DNA of 64,000 nt from Deroplatys truncata (GCA_030765065.1 CM060978.1:110169192-110233191); one strand, 5' to 3'. Shown: positions 22,992 through 36,191, numbered from the stretch's first letter. The notes: generated by a model from the letters alone, not told the origin. Numbers and translations are program-made.

Positions 22992-23765
22992 AAAAATCAT
23001 TTTTATAAAAAAAGGCCCGTGTGTGTGTCTGTGTATCTGTGTGTCTGTGAACAGCATAACTCAAAAACGAGAAGTCGGATAAATACCAAACTTGGTGCTT
23101 AGGTTCAGTATCTTTCAAAGATGCGACACGAAGCTTTTCAAAAAAATCCCTCCACCCCAGACTACCCTTTATATGGAACATTTTTTGAACAACTTTGATT
23201 TTTTCAGAAATGGCTAACGATTTTGATTAAAATATCCTATATTTAAGATACTTTCATGACAAATAAAATGTATATTTTGAATTTTCTGGGAATGTCCCGA
23301 ACAGTCGTCTTTTTTCTGAATGGATTTTGCATAACGAATAAGCCATAAGAGATAGGCAAAGGTTTTCTACATTGAAAATGTAGAGCTCGTTAAATCACAC
23401 AGTTTATGTCATATACATTTTTTTGTGTGGAGTGAACCATTTCGGAGATATTCCTTATTATTTGTTTGAACTTTCCAATACTTATTTTCTCAGTGGGAAT
23501 TCGTTATTCGGTTTTTATTTCTTCTTTCTTTCTTTTTTATGTCCTGAACATACAAAGAGAATGGAATCTTCCACATAGCAACCAGCTGTAAAATATTTGA
23601 CTATCGCTTAAAGCCCACATATTCCGTTTGCACCTACAAGAAAATTAGCAATAAGATAGTTTCTGCAAATGTTTATCTGATTAACATGAAGTAGATGGAG
23701 ATAAACGTGTGTAAAAATAGTTTGTACAAGAGTAGAGAAAGTCATGTGAGTGGAACACATCACAT
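22992..23765 (-). mobile_element. Family H copy (minus), right piece of the interrupted element
   Basis: Continues from the A-run through the GT microsatellite (23018-23048), the rest of module B and module A, to the terminus near 23765 (ACACATCACAT). Confidence 0.85.
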
Positions 23766-24210
23766 TTTTCATTTTCCTACCACAACTGGCATTAAAAATT
23801 CATTGAATTCACTTACAGTTATAGCAGGCGAAAAAACTCACTCCTTTGGGCGGGGATAGCATGTCATCTATTTTCGGTTAGGGTAGGTTGCCTGGATACT
23901 ATTTGAGCATCATTCCACAGTTTCATTTATCATCTCTGAAGACACGAGTTGTTAAAAGGCACATTATAAACTTTAAACGCGTTGAAGAAGTAACGAAGGA
24001 GGAGAAGGGTATTGTGGAACAAACGTGTTTGGTTGCACCATAGTAAGGCTTACACTGCAACGACAGAGTGACAATATTTAACAATATATCTAAGTGTATG
24101 AATCTGTAATCATCTTGGCCTTCTTTTTTATTGAATGTTCTGTTTACATAGCCTGTTTTAAATAGTTTGTTCGTTTCATCGACTTTGCTTTTTTATTTAT
24201 TCGCTTTTTT
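23766..24210. other. Unassigned stretch
   Basis: No recognised feature. Confidence 0.5.
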
Positions 24211-24665
24211 ACTTTCTCTACTACCTACCTATAGAAGTAGAGGAAGTATTGTATTCCATCCATAAATTTGATATCGCCATTCCACGGAAGTACAAATTTT
24301 GAAACTCCTTGAAAAAAAAAAGATAACGTTGCGTTTGTATGCGTGTGTGAACAAGTTAATTAAAAAACGAAGAATCCGATAAATGCCAAACTTGGTATAT
24401 AAGTTTATCTTACAAGGAAGCAACACAAACATTTTCAAGAAAACTCTTCAACCCCAAACTACCCCTTAGATGGAAAATTGTTTCATTGTTTTATTTTCTC
24501 ATAACTGGCTCTTTACGATTTTTATTAAAATATCATATTTTAAAGATATTTGCATGACTGCATATTCTGAAGTTTCTCCTTTGGAATTATCTTCATTCTG
24601 AACTGAAGTTTGTATAACTGGTAAACCTTAAAAGGTGGACAACATTTAAAGTGTAGAGCTCTTAT
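24211..24665 (-). mobile_element. Family H copy, module A and part of B missing
   Basis: Starts ACTTTCTCTACTACC with the 3' hairpin region, contains the CACGGAAGTACAA block and a weak GT stretch, and fades out near 24665. Diverged. Confidence 0.65.
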
Positions 24666-25533
24666 GCAGTTGATATCGAGTACCTTTTCCTGCAGTTCTA
24701 GTAGTTTTCCCAGATTACTGTCATGCGACATCCATAAAAGCATCTCTTCTTTTTCGTTTCATGGGTTCGTTAATCAAAACGATATGATATGTGAATAGTT
24801 TTGTTTTGTTTTCTGTATCATGCATATAACCACACCGATATTACCTAACATTAGATTACTTCTTATCGTGAGTAATGTGGATAAAAGAATATATTTTCAT
24901 AAGAGTGTAAAAAAATATAAGAAGTTGTGTTAAGTTGTAATGGATAAACAAAAAAAGTCAAATGTGTGTGATGCATCAGAGTTTTTAAATACGCGGTCTA
25001 AGTATATTATAACAATAATAATTTTCCGATTTGCTTAATATTTCACATGTGGGACCCCATTTTGCGTTCTGCTGCGATTATTTTGACATAGATATAAACA
25101 AATATAATTTTGATCATTATCGCCATTATCAACAATCTCATGTGTTGATAACTTTTGTTTAGTCTCATATGTGCTCCTTCTTTAAAGTCTATGTTTTTAT
25201 GTTCACAAGGTTTATATCTGTATGTTTAAAAGGGGATACATTCTTAGTAAAGGGCTACTTCAAATTTTCACTAAGCAATTGACCGACCCACTTAGAAGCT
25301 GCAAATTCGAAATGATACGTTGAGGTTTCAGATCTAACTTAGGAGTTAATAAAAACGTTGTCAAGAAGCCAGGACATATCATGGTAAAGGAAGCTTTTAC
25401 TGGAAAGAGAAGTACCTATTTTCTTTGGACCACTGAAGAGATCACGAAATGCTTCGAGTAGATCACGGTAGGTATTGAGCGCAAACTTAAATATTGCGGC
25501 GAAGTAGTGAAAACCAATTAGAAGTTTAAAATG
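24666..25533. other. Unassigned stretch
   Basis: AT-rich, nothing recognised. Confidence 0.5.
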
Positions 25534-25543
25534 CGGAAATGGA

Positions 25544-25804
25544 AATTAAATTAAATTGAGTTTTATTTATGGACGCTCTTTAACTACTATGGTCCTTAGC
25601 GTCCCATTCTGTATTGGGCGTGAAACACCGGTAATTTTGCTCAGAGGCCTCTTTATTAAGCTTGAGGTTCTTTTACGTGCCCTTCCGAAGGAAGCCATGC
25701 TAAGGATTTTTACGCTCGAAAAAATCCATCACCCTCCGCCGGGTTTGAACCTGCGACGTTGGGAACCAGAGGCTAGCACGGTACCACTAGTCCACGGAAG
25801 ACGA
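25544..25804 (-). mobile_element. SINE-A, internally deleted
   Basis: On the minus strand: tRNA-like head (gtcttccgtggactagtgg), B-box GGTTCAAACCC, SINE-A body, and a TAAATT-rich tail. About 35 bp corresponding to the 'gtggtcccgtgtcgtag' segment are missing. Flanked by a perfect 10-bp duplication CGGAAATGGA at 25534-25543 and 25805-25814. Confidence 0.9.
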
Positions 25805-25841
25805 CGGAAATGGAGATGAATGGACAAGGCAGTGAAGCTAT

Positions 25842-25843
<2 letters not shown>

Positions 25844-25889
<46 letters not shown>
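25844..25889 (+). repeat. (GA)n microsatellite
   Basis: About 22 GA units ending in a short G-run. Confidence 0.95.
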
Positions 25890-25892
<3 letters not shown>

Positions 25893-27189
25893 GATAACGA
25901 AGAACAATGTCGAAACTGATTAGAAATAATAAACTAAATTGTCTGCGAGAAATAGGTTAATAAAGCGAAAAAGAGGAAAGAATGGAAGAGGCTGAGAACT
26001 CCCTTTGGAACAAAGGAAGATCGTTTGCCGCAATACCTGCATTGAATTTAAGCGTATTTAAATAAATAACCGCATTATCTCCTATTTTTATTTGGTCTGT
26101 TTTACTGTATTCTCCACTGTCCTAAGATGTTTATTTCTGCGTTCTATTGTATTCCTCCAGAAACAAATATAGCTCTAGACGAGTGCTTGGTTCATGAATA
26201 TGTGAAAAACTAAGCTTCACATGTTCGGATTGTACGCACCTCGGCGGATAGAAATCGAAACCTGGTACGCTAGATTTGGAAGCAGGAACTCAAGAAGCAT
26301 GCATTGTTTATGTCCATGCCACATTTGCATAAAGCAAGGACGTCATTATGTGTGCACGGAAAGGGCACGGTGTTGAGGGGGTGCGAGCAAGTCTAAAAAG
26401 GAATACAAAATAGCATCCTGTTGGCAAGTTACCCAAGTTTCAAAATTCTGTCACTGTTATTGGCGGTGAAAAGCACACACATACACATTGTTAATTCTCC
26501 GCGCATGATTTCCGCGGTTTCGCTTTCCTTCTGCTGCCCCTTGTACGAGTATACGTGTTTCCCCTGCAGCACCAGTAAAACAATGTAGGCTACCAGTGCT
26601 GCATGCAGAGAACAGGTTTTGGAGGCCATGGAAGACGACCGTATCAGAGGTGGAATTAATACTCAACAATATTCACGAATATTGCGTTAGTCAAGTCGTA
26701 AAGAAACAATGTGTTACTAAATGCATACACATGTCAAAATGCATTTTTTTTGTTGTGTCAACCCGTATTTATTGTTACTGTTTTTAACGGCATTTTTAGT
26801 TTTCCTCAGGATGAGTCTATTTTAAACAATTAGTGTTATGCCATTCTAATTGCCTTAGCTTGATAACGAATGTTTGGAGTGAGCATTATTTAATAGGTAC
26901 CAGCGTCCAAGCCTATCACTCAAATTATTGAGACATTTACACAGTAACAGGCAGAAAAAACTATCCACATTACTCTAGTCACAATAAATATTTATCTAGA
27001 ACTGGTTTCAATTTCAAACAATATGAGCTTGGTTCCATATATTAAGCGTGTACATTTTTGTTAGTAATGAGCACATGCACTTCTCAAACACATTCTGTTG
27101 AATGCACTAACACGTATACTTTGGGAAAATATAACGAATATTTTGGAAACAGTCAGTGCTACGAAAAATGTATTTTTCTTTTCATTTAT
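25890..27189. other. Unassigned stretch
   Basis: No domain, repeat or RNA recognised. Short open frames only. Confidence 0.5.
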
Positions 27190-27295
27190 AGAATACAGCC
27201 AGAACCCGTAGATCAGCTCACGGTAATGCGTAAAATGCGGAGATTCTTCCTTGTCTCTCTACCCTTCTGACTTTCTCAGTCTCCCGCTTTCCTCG

Positions 27296-27350
<55 letters not shown>

Positions 27351-27545
27351 ACTTTTCTCTATCACTCTCCATTTCCACTTTCCCATTTTTTGCCCGCCAT
27401 CGCCCACACTCTCTCCTCTGTGTGCAATTTAGATGCAATGCGATGCTTTGAAAACTATTAATAAAACAGTTTTTCTAGGGTTAATAAGAATTAAAACATA
27501 AATAAAAGGTTTAACAGTATACATACCTGTTCCGTATGCATGTAA
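27190..27545 (+). repeat. Repeat T, plus strand copy
   Basis: Starts ACCCGTAGATCAGCTCACGG, then a TC-rich core including a pure (TC)n run, then TGTGTGCAATTTAGATGC and CTTTGAAAACTATTAATAAAA. The same block order occurs at 6772-7062 (minus) and 55048-55778. Limits approximate. Confidence 0.5.
27299..27345 (+). repeat. (TC)n microsatellite
   Basis: About 20 TC units within the pyrimidine-rich core of repeat T. Confidence 0.95.
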
Positions 27546-27660
27546 TGCAATCTGAATTATTACTTTGCCGTGGTAAGCATTTAACTTATACGAAAAAGTT
27601 AAATAGTTAAATGTCCTATGGACATTTTTCAAATAACCAAACTTGTTAGAAATATTGTAG

Positions 27661-27900
27661 TCCAGGTCGTTAGGCAGCCTTGTGAACGAGAGGTCTGCGG
27701 TTCAAATACCGCCAGTACCGTCTTCCCCGTTTTCCTCTAAACTGGCAAATCCCGGGGAGGTGCGGTAACTTAGGCTTGGAACGTTTCCTTCCCACATTTC
27801 TTCCCCACCTCCATTATCATTTCATTTTATTTATTCATCAGTGTGCAGTCTGTGGTGCCGAATGCCGTAAGAACGACCGTTAAACACTACTACCACTCAA
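27661..27900 (+). mobile_element. tRNA-derived SINE, third type
   Basis: Head 'ggtcgttaggcagccttgtg' with B-box GGTTCAAATACC at 27699-27710. A central GTTTTCCTCTAAACTGGCAA block (27728-27758) is similar to the central block of the other SINEs. The tail has a TTTATTTATTCATCAGTG stretch. No clear target-site duplication was identified. Confidence 0.65.
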
Positions 27901-28209
27901 TCACCAAACATTTTCAGTTTTTTACGGATAAATTTTAACAAAATTTCTACTTCAATAAGTTAAGCTTTTTTTGTATCTGCTACGGCTTCGAAGATGTATA
28001 AAATTCAATGAGAATGAAGAGCAATTAACAGGCTCTTAGCATAAAATTCAAAATTTATTTTATGTACTGTTTGACTGTATTAAACATACATGTTAAGAGA
28101 AATTATAACCATTTTTACCAAAATAAAATAGCGAACATTTTTCTATATAAACAGTTCTTTGATGTGAGGGGGGGATTTTTAAATTCTCCTGACTTCCTTA
28201 TATGGTGAT
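27901..28209. other. Unassigned stretch
   Basis: Nothing recognised. Confidence 0.5.
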
Positions 28210-28251
28210 ATTGTTCTTCCTTCCTTCCTTCCTTCCTTCCCTCTCTCTCCC

Positions 28252-28284
<33 letters not shown>
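28210..28284 (+). repeat. Compound (TTCC)n / CT / (CA)n microsatellite
   Basis: TTCC repeats at 28213-28239, a short CT/C-rich stretch, then about 14 CA units. Confidence 0.92.
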
Positions 28285-28285
<1 letters not shown>

Positions 28286-28304
28286 CATCTTGTTCTATAT
28301 TTTT

Positions 28305-29150
28305 ACTTTCTCTACTACGTATAGTAAGTAGGGGAAGTATTGCATTACACTCAAAAATTCGATACCGAGATTTCAGAGGAAATACATGTTTTGAGGCCTC
28401 CTGAATCCAAAAAAAGTATTTTTGGAAACATGTCCGTCTGTGTGTCTGTCTGTGAACAGCATAACTCAGAAACAAACAGTCGGATAAACACCAAACTTGG
28501 TATTTAGGTTCAGTATATTCTAGAGATGCGTCACGAAGGTTTTCAAGAAAATCCCCCCACCTCAGATTACCCTTTACATGGAACATTTTTCGAAAATTTT
28601 AATTTTCTCAAACATGGCTCTAACCATTTTGATTAAAATATCATATATTTAAGATACTTCCATGAAAAATAAAATGTATAGCTTGAATTTTCTGGGAATG
28701 TCTCCAAAAGTACTCTTCATTGTGAACGAATTTTGCATAACTGGTAAACCATAAGAGATAGACAAAATTTTGCTCCACAAAAATGTAGATCGCGTTAAAA
28801 TACACAATTTATGTGATATACATTTTTTTTTGTTGAGTGAATCATTTTCGAGATATTGCTTGTTATTCCCTTAGATTTTCCAATTCTTTTACTTTTTCTC
28901 AAATGGGAATTCGTTTTTCACTTTTTTTGTCCTGGTAATGCAAAGAGAATTAAATACTCCACATAGCAACCAGCTCTTAAAATATTTGACTATCGCTTAA
29001 AGCCTACCAATTCCCCTTGCATCTACAAGAAAAGTAGCAATAAGATTAACATCTCGATATCTCGATTAACATGAAGAATTATAGAGAATAAGCGTTTGTA
29101 AAAATAGTTTGTACAAGAGTAGAGAAAGTTATGTGAGTGCAACATCAGAT
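28305..29150 (-). mobile_element. Family H full-length copy
   Basis: 846 bp from the module A terminus (CATCAGAT, 29150) to ACTTTCTCTACTACG at 28305. Short GT/CTGT microsatellite. Young subfamily. Confidence 0.88.
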
Positions 29151-29544
29151 TTTCTCAAGATATTTCAAAAAGAGGTGATATTTGGTTAGCAAAGTTTTGG
29201 TTGAGTTACATTGTATACATGTGAAGAATTGAGCGAACATTTCTGAAATGAAAAGGTATGCATTTGGGATAAAAGTTTATTTTTCGGCAATCATTTTACA
29301 CCTGAGTATAGAAATCCTCCAAACTGGTGCAGTATTTGAAGGGTAAGTGCGTGTGATAAATGCAAACATGAGCACCTTCAAAGAATCATTCAAATTAATT
29401 AGCTATATCTACTCTACAATAAAGCAACTTAGGCAATCATCCTACACGCAATACACGACAACTTCTTGAGCAATGTCATTTGCTCATTTTTCATGAGCAT
29501 TTTCACTTTATTTTGGTCATTTTTAAACTATCCGTATATTATTT
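29151..29544. other. Unassigned stretch
   Basis: Nothing recognised. Confidence 0.5.
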
Positions 29545-29559
29545 TATAACGTCAATGAA

Positions 29560-30090
29560 ACCAGCAAGATGGTTCCGCGGTAACGAGTGAGGTTCGCATT
29601 CGGTAGGTCCAGGGTTCAATTCCCGTTGGGCCGATCTATGTGACCTTGGGTTTTTTCCGCAGTTTGCTCTGGCAGGTGGCGTGGATTACATAGAGGTGCG
29701 AATTTTCCTGTTCTCCATTTCCTGGCATTTCACTGTTTCATTTTCTTTAGAATGTATTAGAGTCGAAGGCTCTGGCGAATGGTTGGCAGGCGAGCCGTAT
29801 GGGGGTAGAGTTTTCTTTTATGGAATGTCTACCCTGGCATTCTATGTAGGACGGGTCCTTAGTGAGACCTCTTTATGGGAAGAGGTAGACACGTGGGGGG
29901 GGAGGTGTCTCGCCATGATGTAATATCTGGAGACGTTAGGGACTTCGCCTGACTCTGAGCCTGCTTTCCTGGATCTGGTCACCCTCTGTGTCCTTGGCTT
30001 TACTCCTTCCTCCTGGAGGTTTCCAGAAGCACATTGGGCGAATGTGCGCTTTAGTGCCGAAATCCTCCTTCGCTTCCTTATAACCATAAC
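29560..30090 (+). mobile_element. SINE-B, full length
   Basis: tRNA-like head (atggttccgcggtaacgag) with B-box GGTTCAATTCC at about 29612, a long body, and a conserved 'cttcctcctggaggt' near the 3' end (30005-30020). It is bounded by TATAACGTCAATGAA (29545-29559) and TATAACGTTAATGAA (30091-30105), a 15-bp target-site duplication with one mismatch. This fixes both ends and a length of 531 bp, long for a SINE. Confidence 0.88.
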
Positions 30091-30105
30091 TATAACGTTA
30101 ATGAA

Positions 30106-30399
30106 GTATGTACTCGTATGCTGCCATTAAACCTTCTTCCTCCAGGCATTTGACCAGCTTTATTTAACTTTTTATAGTCGGCTTATCTGGCAAGAGGCAT
30201 TTCCGATCTGATGCAAGAAATAGTCGTTTTTATTTTCTCTGTCAGTAATAAAAGAAATTACCAAATGAGATTTTAAATTATTAAATTCAAACCATTGATT
30301 TAAACCACTTAACCTTATTAAAATATAATATAAATTTTGTGCTCCAAAATATTCTCTTCAACCAAAATCAATATATTTAATTGAATCAAAACCTGCAGG
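30106..30399. other. Unassigned stretch
   Basis: Nothing recognised. Confidence 0.5.
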
Positions 30400-31248
30400 T
30401 TCTCTACATAGCAGGTAGGGAAGGTGCTGCATTCAAACCCAGAAATACCGAGATTTCACTGGAAATACATGTTTTGAGGCCCTTGAATCCAAGTAAAGCA
30501 TTTTAAGAAAAAGGTCGTGCATGTGCACCTCTCTCTCCTTTCTCTCTCTCTCTCTCTTCTCTCTGTGTCTTTGAACAGTATAACTCAAAAACCAATAGTC
30601 GGATCAACACCAAACTTGGTATTTAAGTTCAGTGTATTCCAAAGATGGGACACGAAGATTTCCAAGGAAATCCCCTCACCCCAAACTACTCTTTACATGT
30701 AGAGTTTTTGAAAGTTTTGATTTTCTAAAAAATGGTTCTAATGATTTTGATTAAAATACCATATGTTAAAGATACTTACATTACAAATAAAATGTATATC
30801 TTGAATTTTATGGGAATAGCCTGTATAGTCCCCTTCATTCGGAAGGATTTTTGTATAACCTTGTATAATTGGTAAACGTTAAGCGATAAACGAAAGCGTA
30901 TAACACAAAAAATGTAGATCTCTTTTAAACAACAATTTCCTTCAAATAAGTTTTTTGTGGCATTAGCCATTTCCGAGATATCCATCATCAATGGTTCGGT
31001 CATTCTCTTAAAGTCCTGTCAAGATTCAATTGTTTCTCGCAATTGCCTAGAAACAGTGTGGAATTTTAAGGCTAGCATTTAGCGTCCAATTTTTAGACAT
31101 CTCTATTCTCTTTGTATCTATAATGTAGCTATTTCTACAAAGGATTAAAACGTAGTAGATGGAAAAATAAGCGTAGTAAGAATAGTTTGTGTACCCACTA
31201 ATTAACGATAGAGCGTAGAGAATGTCGTGTGAATGTGTCACATCAGAT
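30400..31248 (-). mobile_element. Family H copy, old subfamily
   Basis: From CATCAGAT at 31248 to the decayed 3' terminus near 30400 (ctacatagcaggtaggg). Its microsatellite has become TC-rich (30527-30562). Confidence 0.75.
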
Positions 31249-33774
31249 TTTTACTCCTGTAATGCATTTAAGTGTAACAGGGTACGAATCACACTTAATT
31301 TAGTATGTGGGAAGCTTTTGTATGGCTCCAGATATCTCCATATAACGCGAAGTGATAAAATGGCGTTCCTTTATGTTTGCTGGGATGATTATGTGCATAG
31401 TTTCAAACACATCTATCTCTGTGTTATTTCTAGCAGCTGCTTATTTTTATTTCATTTGCTACTGTTAAGCTGGTATATGCATAGGTACGTCCTGCAAATT
31501 GGCGCCCATTCATTCGACAAATGACAGAGGTTTCATTTCGTTACCATTAATCCTTGACTACTTCCCAAAAATGCTTTAGCAAATAACCCGCAAATGCGTC
31601 CAACTATGCTAATGCGTTACGAGCTATGCCAATTCTTCGGAAGCAATCTCGAGAGAATATTTGTGTATTTGTATGTTATGATGTGCAAGTGAATCTCAAA
31701 AATTACTGAGCCAGTTTTGATAATTCTTAAAGCACTGAAAAGTCCTATTCTTTTTCGACTAATTTAGGTTAAAAGACATCTAATTTCAGCTCCTAAATAA
31801 AAGACTAAGATGGCTTTACAAGCCTTATATATTAGAATATGAAAACGCTGGAACTATAATAAAAGATATTTAAGATTGCTTTGACATTTCGTCGTCGTAG
31901 GTGCTGTTACTTTACAAAGAATGCGTGTAAAAGCAGCATCCGATTGATTACATGGACGATCAAGACGTAACAGCGATGTAGTGATACTAAACAGACAGAA
32001 AACAGAGCGAAACGAAAGACAATTGATACTGTATACGATTCCTATGTTCCATTTATTTCTTTAATTGATATTTGTTAATTACTATTGAAGTGTCTGAGTA
32101 AACGTTATGCTTATCCTATAGATGGGTGCAATAAAGTTTCTGTATTCCAAAACTTTAAATAACCCTTGCATAAGTTTTGCTGCTCTTCCTCGTTTATGTT
32201 GTGATCAATTTCTTTATCGATATATTACACAATACCAAGTGATAAATTACTATTCCGAGGGTAATATATTACTATCAAGTTCAAAATATTTTAATTGCTG
32301 GTTTGGGGGGGCAGTATGGAATAGCCTACAGTTGGGGAGGCGGTATGGAATATTTATAGCCTGCAGTTTCGCCCCTATTTCTTTGAATGTTGATATCATG
32401 GGATTATGTGCTTCCCTAATGCGAAAATGTAGAGAATTTTATATCATTAAATAACTACGGGACTAAAGAGAAGGTACAAAGTTTAAAATTTGATTTACTC
32501 TGCCTATCTAAAATTATTTGACCAAGTAAGGTCGTAGGACTTGCAAATAACCAAAACATGTCTTTCGGGTTAAGATTACCGTGGTCGAAGTGTAAAGATA
32601 TTTATGAACTTGGCGTTTCGTTCACTTACGTGGCGGGCATCTTCAGAGGCCTACAGCCTGCTGAAGACATTCTCCACAGTTACGTACGAAAAGTGTAGGT
32701 TTTACTTTTTGACTGCAGCATCCTAATTTGTAAGACGTATTTTAGTTAATTATTTGGCTATTTCAGTAATTATTTCAGCGCTAAAACATACTAAAGATAT
32801 ATTGCATTCCCAGAATTTGTAATATTGTTGAGGGGAGACAGAGGAGTTCATAAACACAACATCCGCTGAAATTTCACTCCCATTTCCGTGAGTATCATAG
32901 AATATTTGGCTTATTATTACGAATATCATACAAGGTATAAACACATATAAACGTCTTCAGTGGAGTACGGACAGAGAGAAATTAATTGGATCCTCGTTCG
33001 AGACTTAAAACGACAGTCGTGAAAGATCGGGTAAGCCAACTATTGCTAAATAAGATGGTGTACTGTTGATGCTGTGATTTTCAGGCGGACACAATGGTGT
33101 CCAACATACTCGTTCAAGCGCTCAAGTTTGTATCGTTCAAAAACCAAGCCATTACTAAATTTCTTTCAGCTTCTCAAATAATTAATACAATATACAGGAG
33201 TACAGAAATGATTATAGGAATTTTAAACTTATGTATTTTCTCTGCAGTATGCAATGTAATTTTGAATCATAATTTAAATTTCAGAAAAACTGTGCACATT
33301 ACCACAACACAAATTACAAGTGTTCAATGTGGGATCCATTTGTAACACGGCATACATCCAGCCCGTAGCCCATGTCTCACCACAACTGACGTTAGCATGT
33401 CAGGTGTAACTGATTACTCAGTAATCCTGATTATTGATTTTTATTACAATAATACTGCAATAATCCCCCGTCTCAACTCAGGTCTGCAGGTAACGGTAGC
33501 AACACCTTCCACAGTGTCATTTTGGAATTGCTAAGTTCTTGAGATATTTTAGCACTGCGCGCGAGTAAGTTGTAACCACTGAATTATGTTCGCGAATTCC
33601 AAGAGACAGCAACTTTTTGCAAGCGAATTGAGATGTTTTTGTTTTATTTCGTTACTCTGACTACCAAACGAAATAAAAACACACTATTTCCATGCAGAAT
33701 ACAAACTTCCATAGTTACTCTTCAATTTAAAGTCATGATACAAAATTATGTTGTACATCACAGAGAGAAAAAAA
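31249..33774. other. Long stretch without recognised features
   Basis: No gene, repeat family or RNA recognised apart from a short motif at 32600-32700 (cgtttcgttcacttacgtgg / ttcagaggcct / gctgaagac) of a kind common in decayed arthropod transposons. Frames of 80-110 codons carry no known domain. Confidence 0.5.
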
Positions 33775-34623
33775 ATCTGATATAACATTCACATGACTTT
33801 CTCCTCCCTCTATCGCTTATTAGTAGGTATACAAGCTATTCTTACGAAACTTTATTTTCCTGTCTACTTCATTTTAATCGAGATAATCTTTTCCGGAGAT
33901 AGCTGCATTGCACTTTTTGATATAGTACAAAGGGAATAGCGCGATAGTCAAATGATTTAGAACTGGACGTTATACGCTGGCCTTAAAATTCCATGCTCTT
34001 TGCGTCTCGCAATCGCGAGAAACAAATGAATATCTAAAGGACTTTTAAAGAATGACAAAGTATTGAACAACTTGAACCACTAATAATGGATATTTCGGAA
34101 ATGGCTAATGGCACAAAAAAACTTTATGGAAATAAATTACGTGTTTTAAAAAGATCTAAAGTTTTGTATAGTATGTTTTCGTCCGTGGCTTAACGTTTAC
34201 CAGCTACACTAGATTATAATAATTCCTTCCGAATGAAGGAACTCACAAGCTATTCACAGGAAATTCAAGATACACATTTTATTTGTCATGTAAATATCTT
34301 GAATATATGGTGTTTTAATCAAAATCGTTAGCTATTTTTAGAAAAATAAAAAATGTAAGGGGTAGTTTGGAGAGGAGGTATTTCTGGAAAACTTTCGTGT
34401 CGTATCTTTGGAAGATCCTGAACCTAAATACCAAGTTTGATATTTATCGGACTTTTCGTTTCTGAGTTATGCTGTTCACAGACACACACAGACCTTTTTC
34501 TAAAATTGCTTTTTTTATTTATTCAGGGAGCCTAAAAACAGTATTTCCGGTGAAATCTCGGTATCAAGCTTTTGGGTAGAATGCAGTACTTTCTCTGCCG
34601 ACTATGTACGTGGTAGAGAAAGT
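33775..34623 (+). mobile_element. Family H copy, old subfamily, near full length
   Basis: 849 bp from ATCTGATATAACATTC to GGTAGAGAAAGT. The CA run is reduced to CACACACA (34480-34488). Confidence 0.8.
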
Positions 34624-36191
34624 AAAAAAACAACATACGTTTAAAACCCCCATAAGCATTTGTGCACATCCTGTGTATTTGGGCCAATAAGGTAGTTGTG
34701 CTTTGAGTTTCCAGATGAAACTCTCTCTTGCTTCAACTCCTGGAGTTCCTAGCAACAAACATTCTTCAGGGAAAAAAATTCCATTCACATTTCCGTTGGA
34801 TAAATTTTTAAAACACAAAGAATAAATAAAATAAAATAATAGAAAATATGGTAAATGAAAAAGATCTGTCAAATAAGAGTATTTGTCAAGCTGTCGTCGC
34901 ATATTTTCTCACTAAACAGTGTGCATGCTTCTAAACGAAATCCGTACCTCTTTTGTTGCCCTCAAATTAAAGATAGTCGATATATAACCATACCGGCTCT
35001 ATAATTAACATTTTCTTATGCTCTAGCGCTGCGCACTTAAGAGTAGACCCGCCCCTGGCTGAAGCACGGGACATCTGGAAATAAGATCGCAATTCTTTAT
35101 GCATTGGCGGGGAGAACGGGAAGGTGATTGCGAACACGATACGACTTGCTCGTATTTCTAATTTGGCCTCGGAAATGCCTGCCTTGCGGCTTCCGTAAGA
35201 TATCAAACAGACATCCTAATGTGTAACTGCGTCTCTCCTACGGAAATGGAAACAGAAAAACCGCTATCACACCGAGCCAATTAAAAGATACCCCTGCTCT
35301 GCACGGAATTTCTGAAGATTCGTGTGCTTTTACGCAGTTCAAATAACAAAGGAGTCTTAGAAAGTAAAGATAAATGGTTCCCTGTATTCATATAAATCGT
35401 CACTTAAAACTTAAATTACCCTTAAGTCCTTAAAGATTTTCCTCAAGGGCGAGTATCATCAGAAAAAAATTAAGTTTATTATCCAGATTAATCCGCACTT
35501 AAGCCTAGTTACGTTTCTTTTGTGTTTTGCAATGGAGTTCTGCTGAATTATTCCACATTAATTATAAGAAATCTGAGATTAAAAGTGGCACGGTGACTTT
35601 TAGCATTTTGAAATCACAAATTTAGCATTTTCATTTGCACATTTAGTATTTTGTAGCATTTATATATTTGTAATTTGGCATTTTCAAGAAAAGCATATAA
35701 CTGATAAACAAGTAAGGTATTTTGACATAACAGTAATATAAAGTTAAAATCGCACTTGTAAATGATTAATTCTGAATTAAAGTGCATAAAGCAAATTGCC
35801 TATTTTTAAAAGAGAAACATAGAAATGATACAGGCTAAAGCATAACTGGAGAAAAAGAGGTTCATGAAAATCCAGAATAATAAAAAGCAATACCAACATT
35901 AACTCAAATCATGCAAATTCATAAATGAACTAACACTGTTGAATGAGCTATGTTGAATAACCTCAACAATTTGTTCTGTCTCCTTTCATTACAATTATAG
36001 GTACTTACTGAAATATTTTTCAGCATCTACGCTATAGGTAGAATTCCAATACATACAGAACTATTAAGCAAACTCTGCATATACGAGCTTAACAATCAAC
36101 AGCTTTGGCAAGTAGTCTGCATCTTTATTTTCCTGCATAGCTTGTACTACCAGTTGGGAATGACTAAAAAAGCTATCCATATTAACTCGAT
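34624..36191. other. Unassigned stretch
   Basis: Includes a run of degenerate TTTAGCATTTT-like motifs at 35595-35690 and a slightly GC-richer part at 34980-35200. No recognised gene or family. Confidence 0.5.

Noticed and set aside
32122-32454. 110-codon open frame in a long feature-poor region
   Set aside because: AT-rich chance frame with no recognisable domain, and nothing gene-like around it.
34564-34902. 112-codon minus-strand open frame
   Set aside because: It crosses the end of a family H copy into unassigned DNA and has no recognisable motif.
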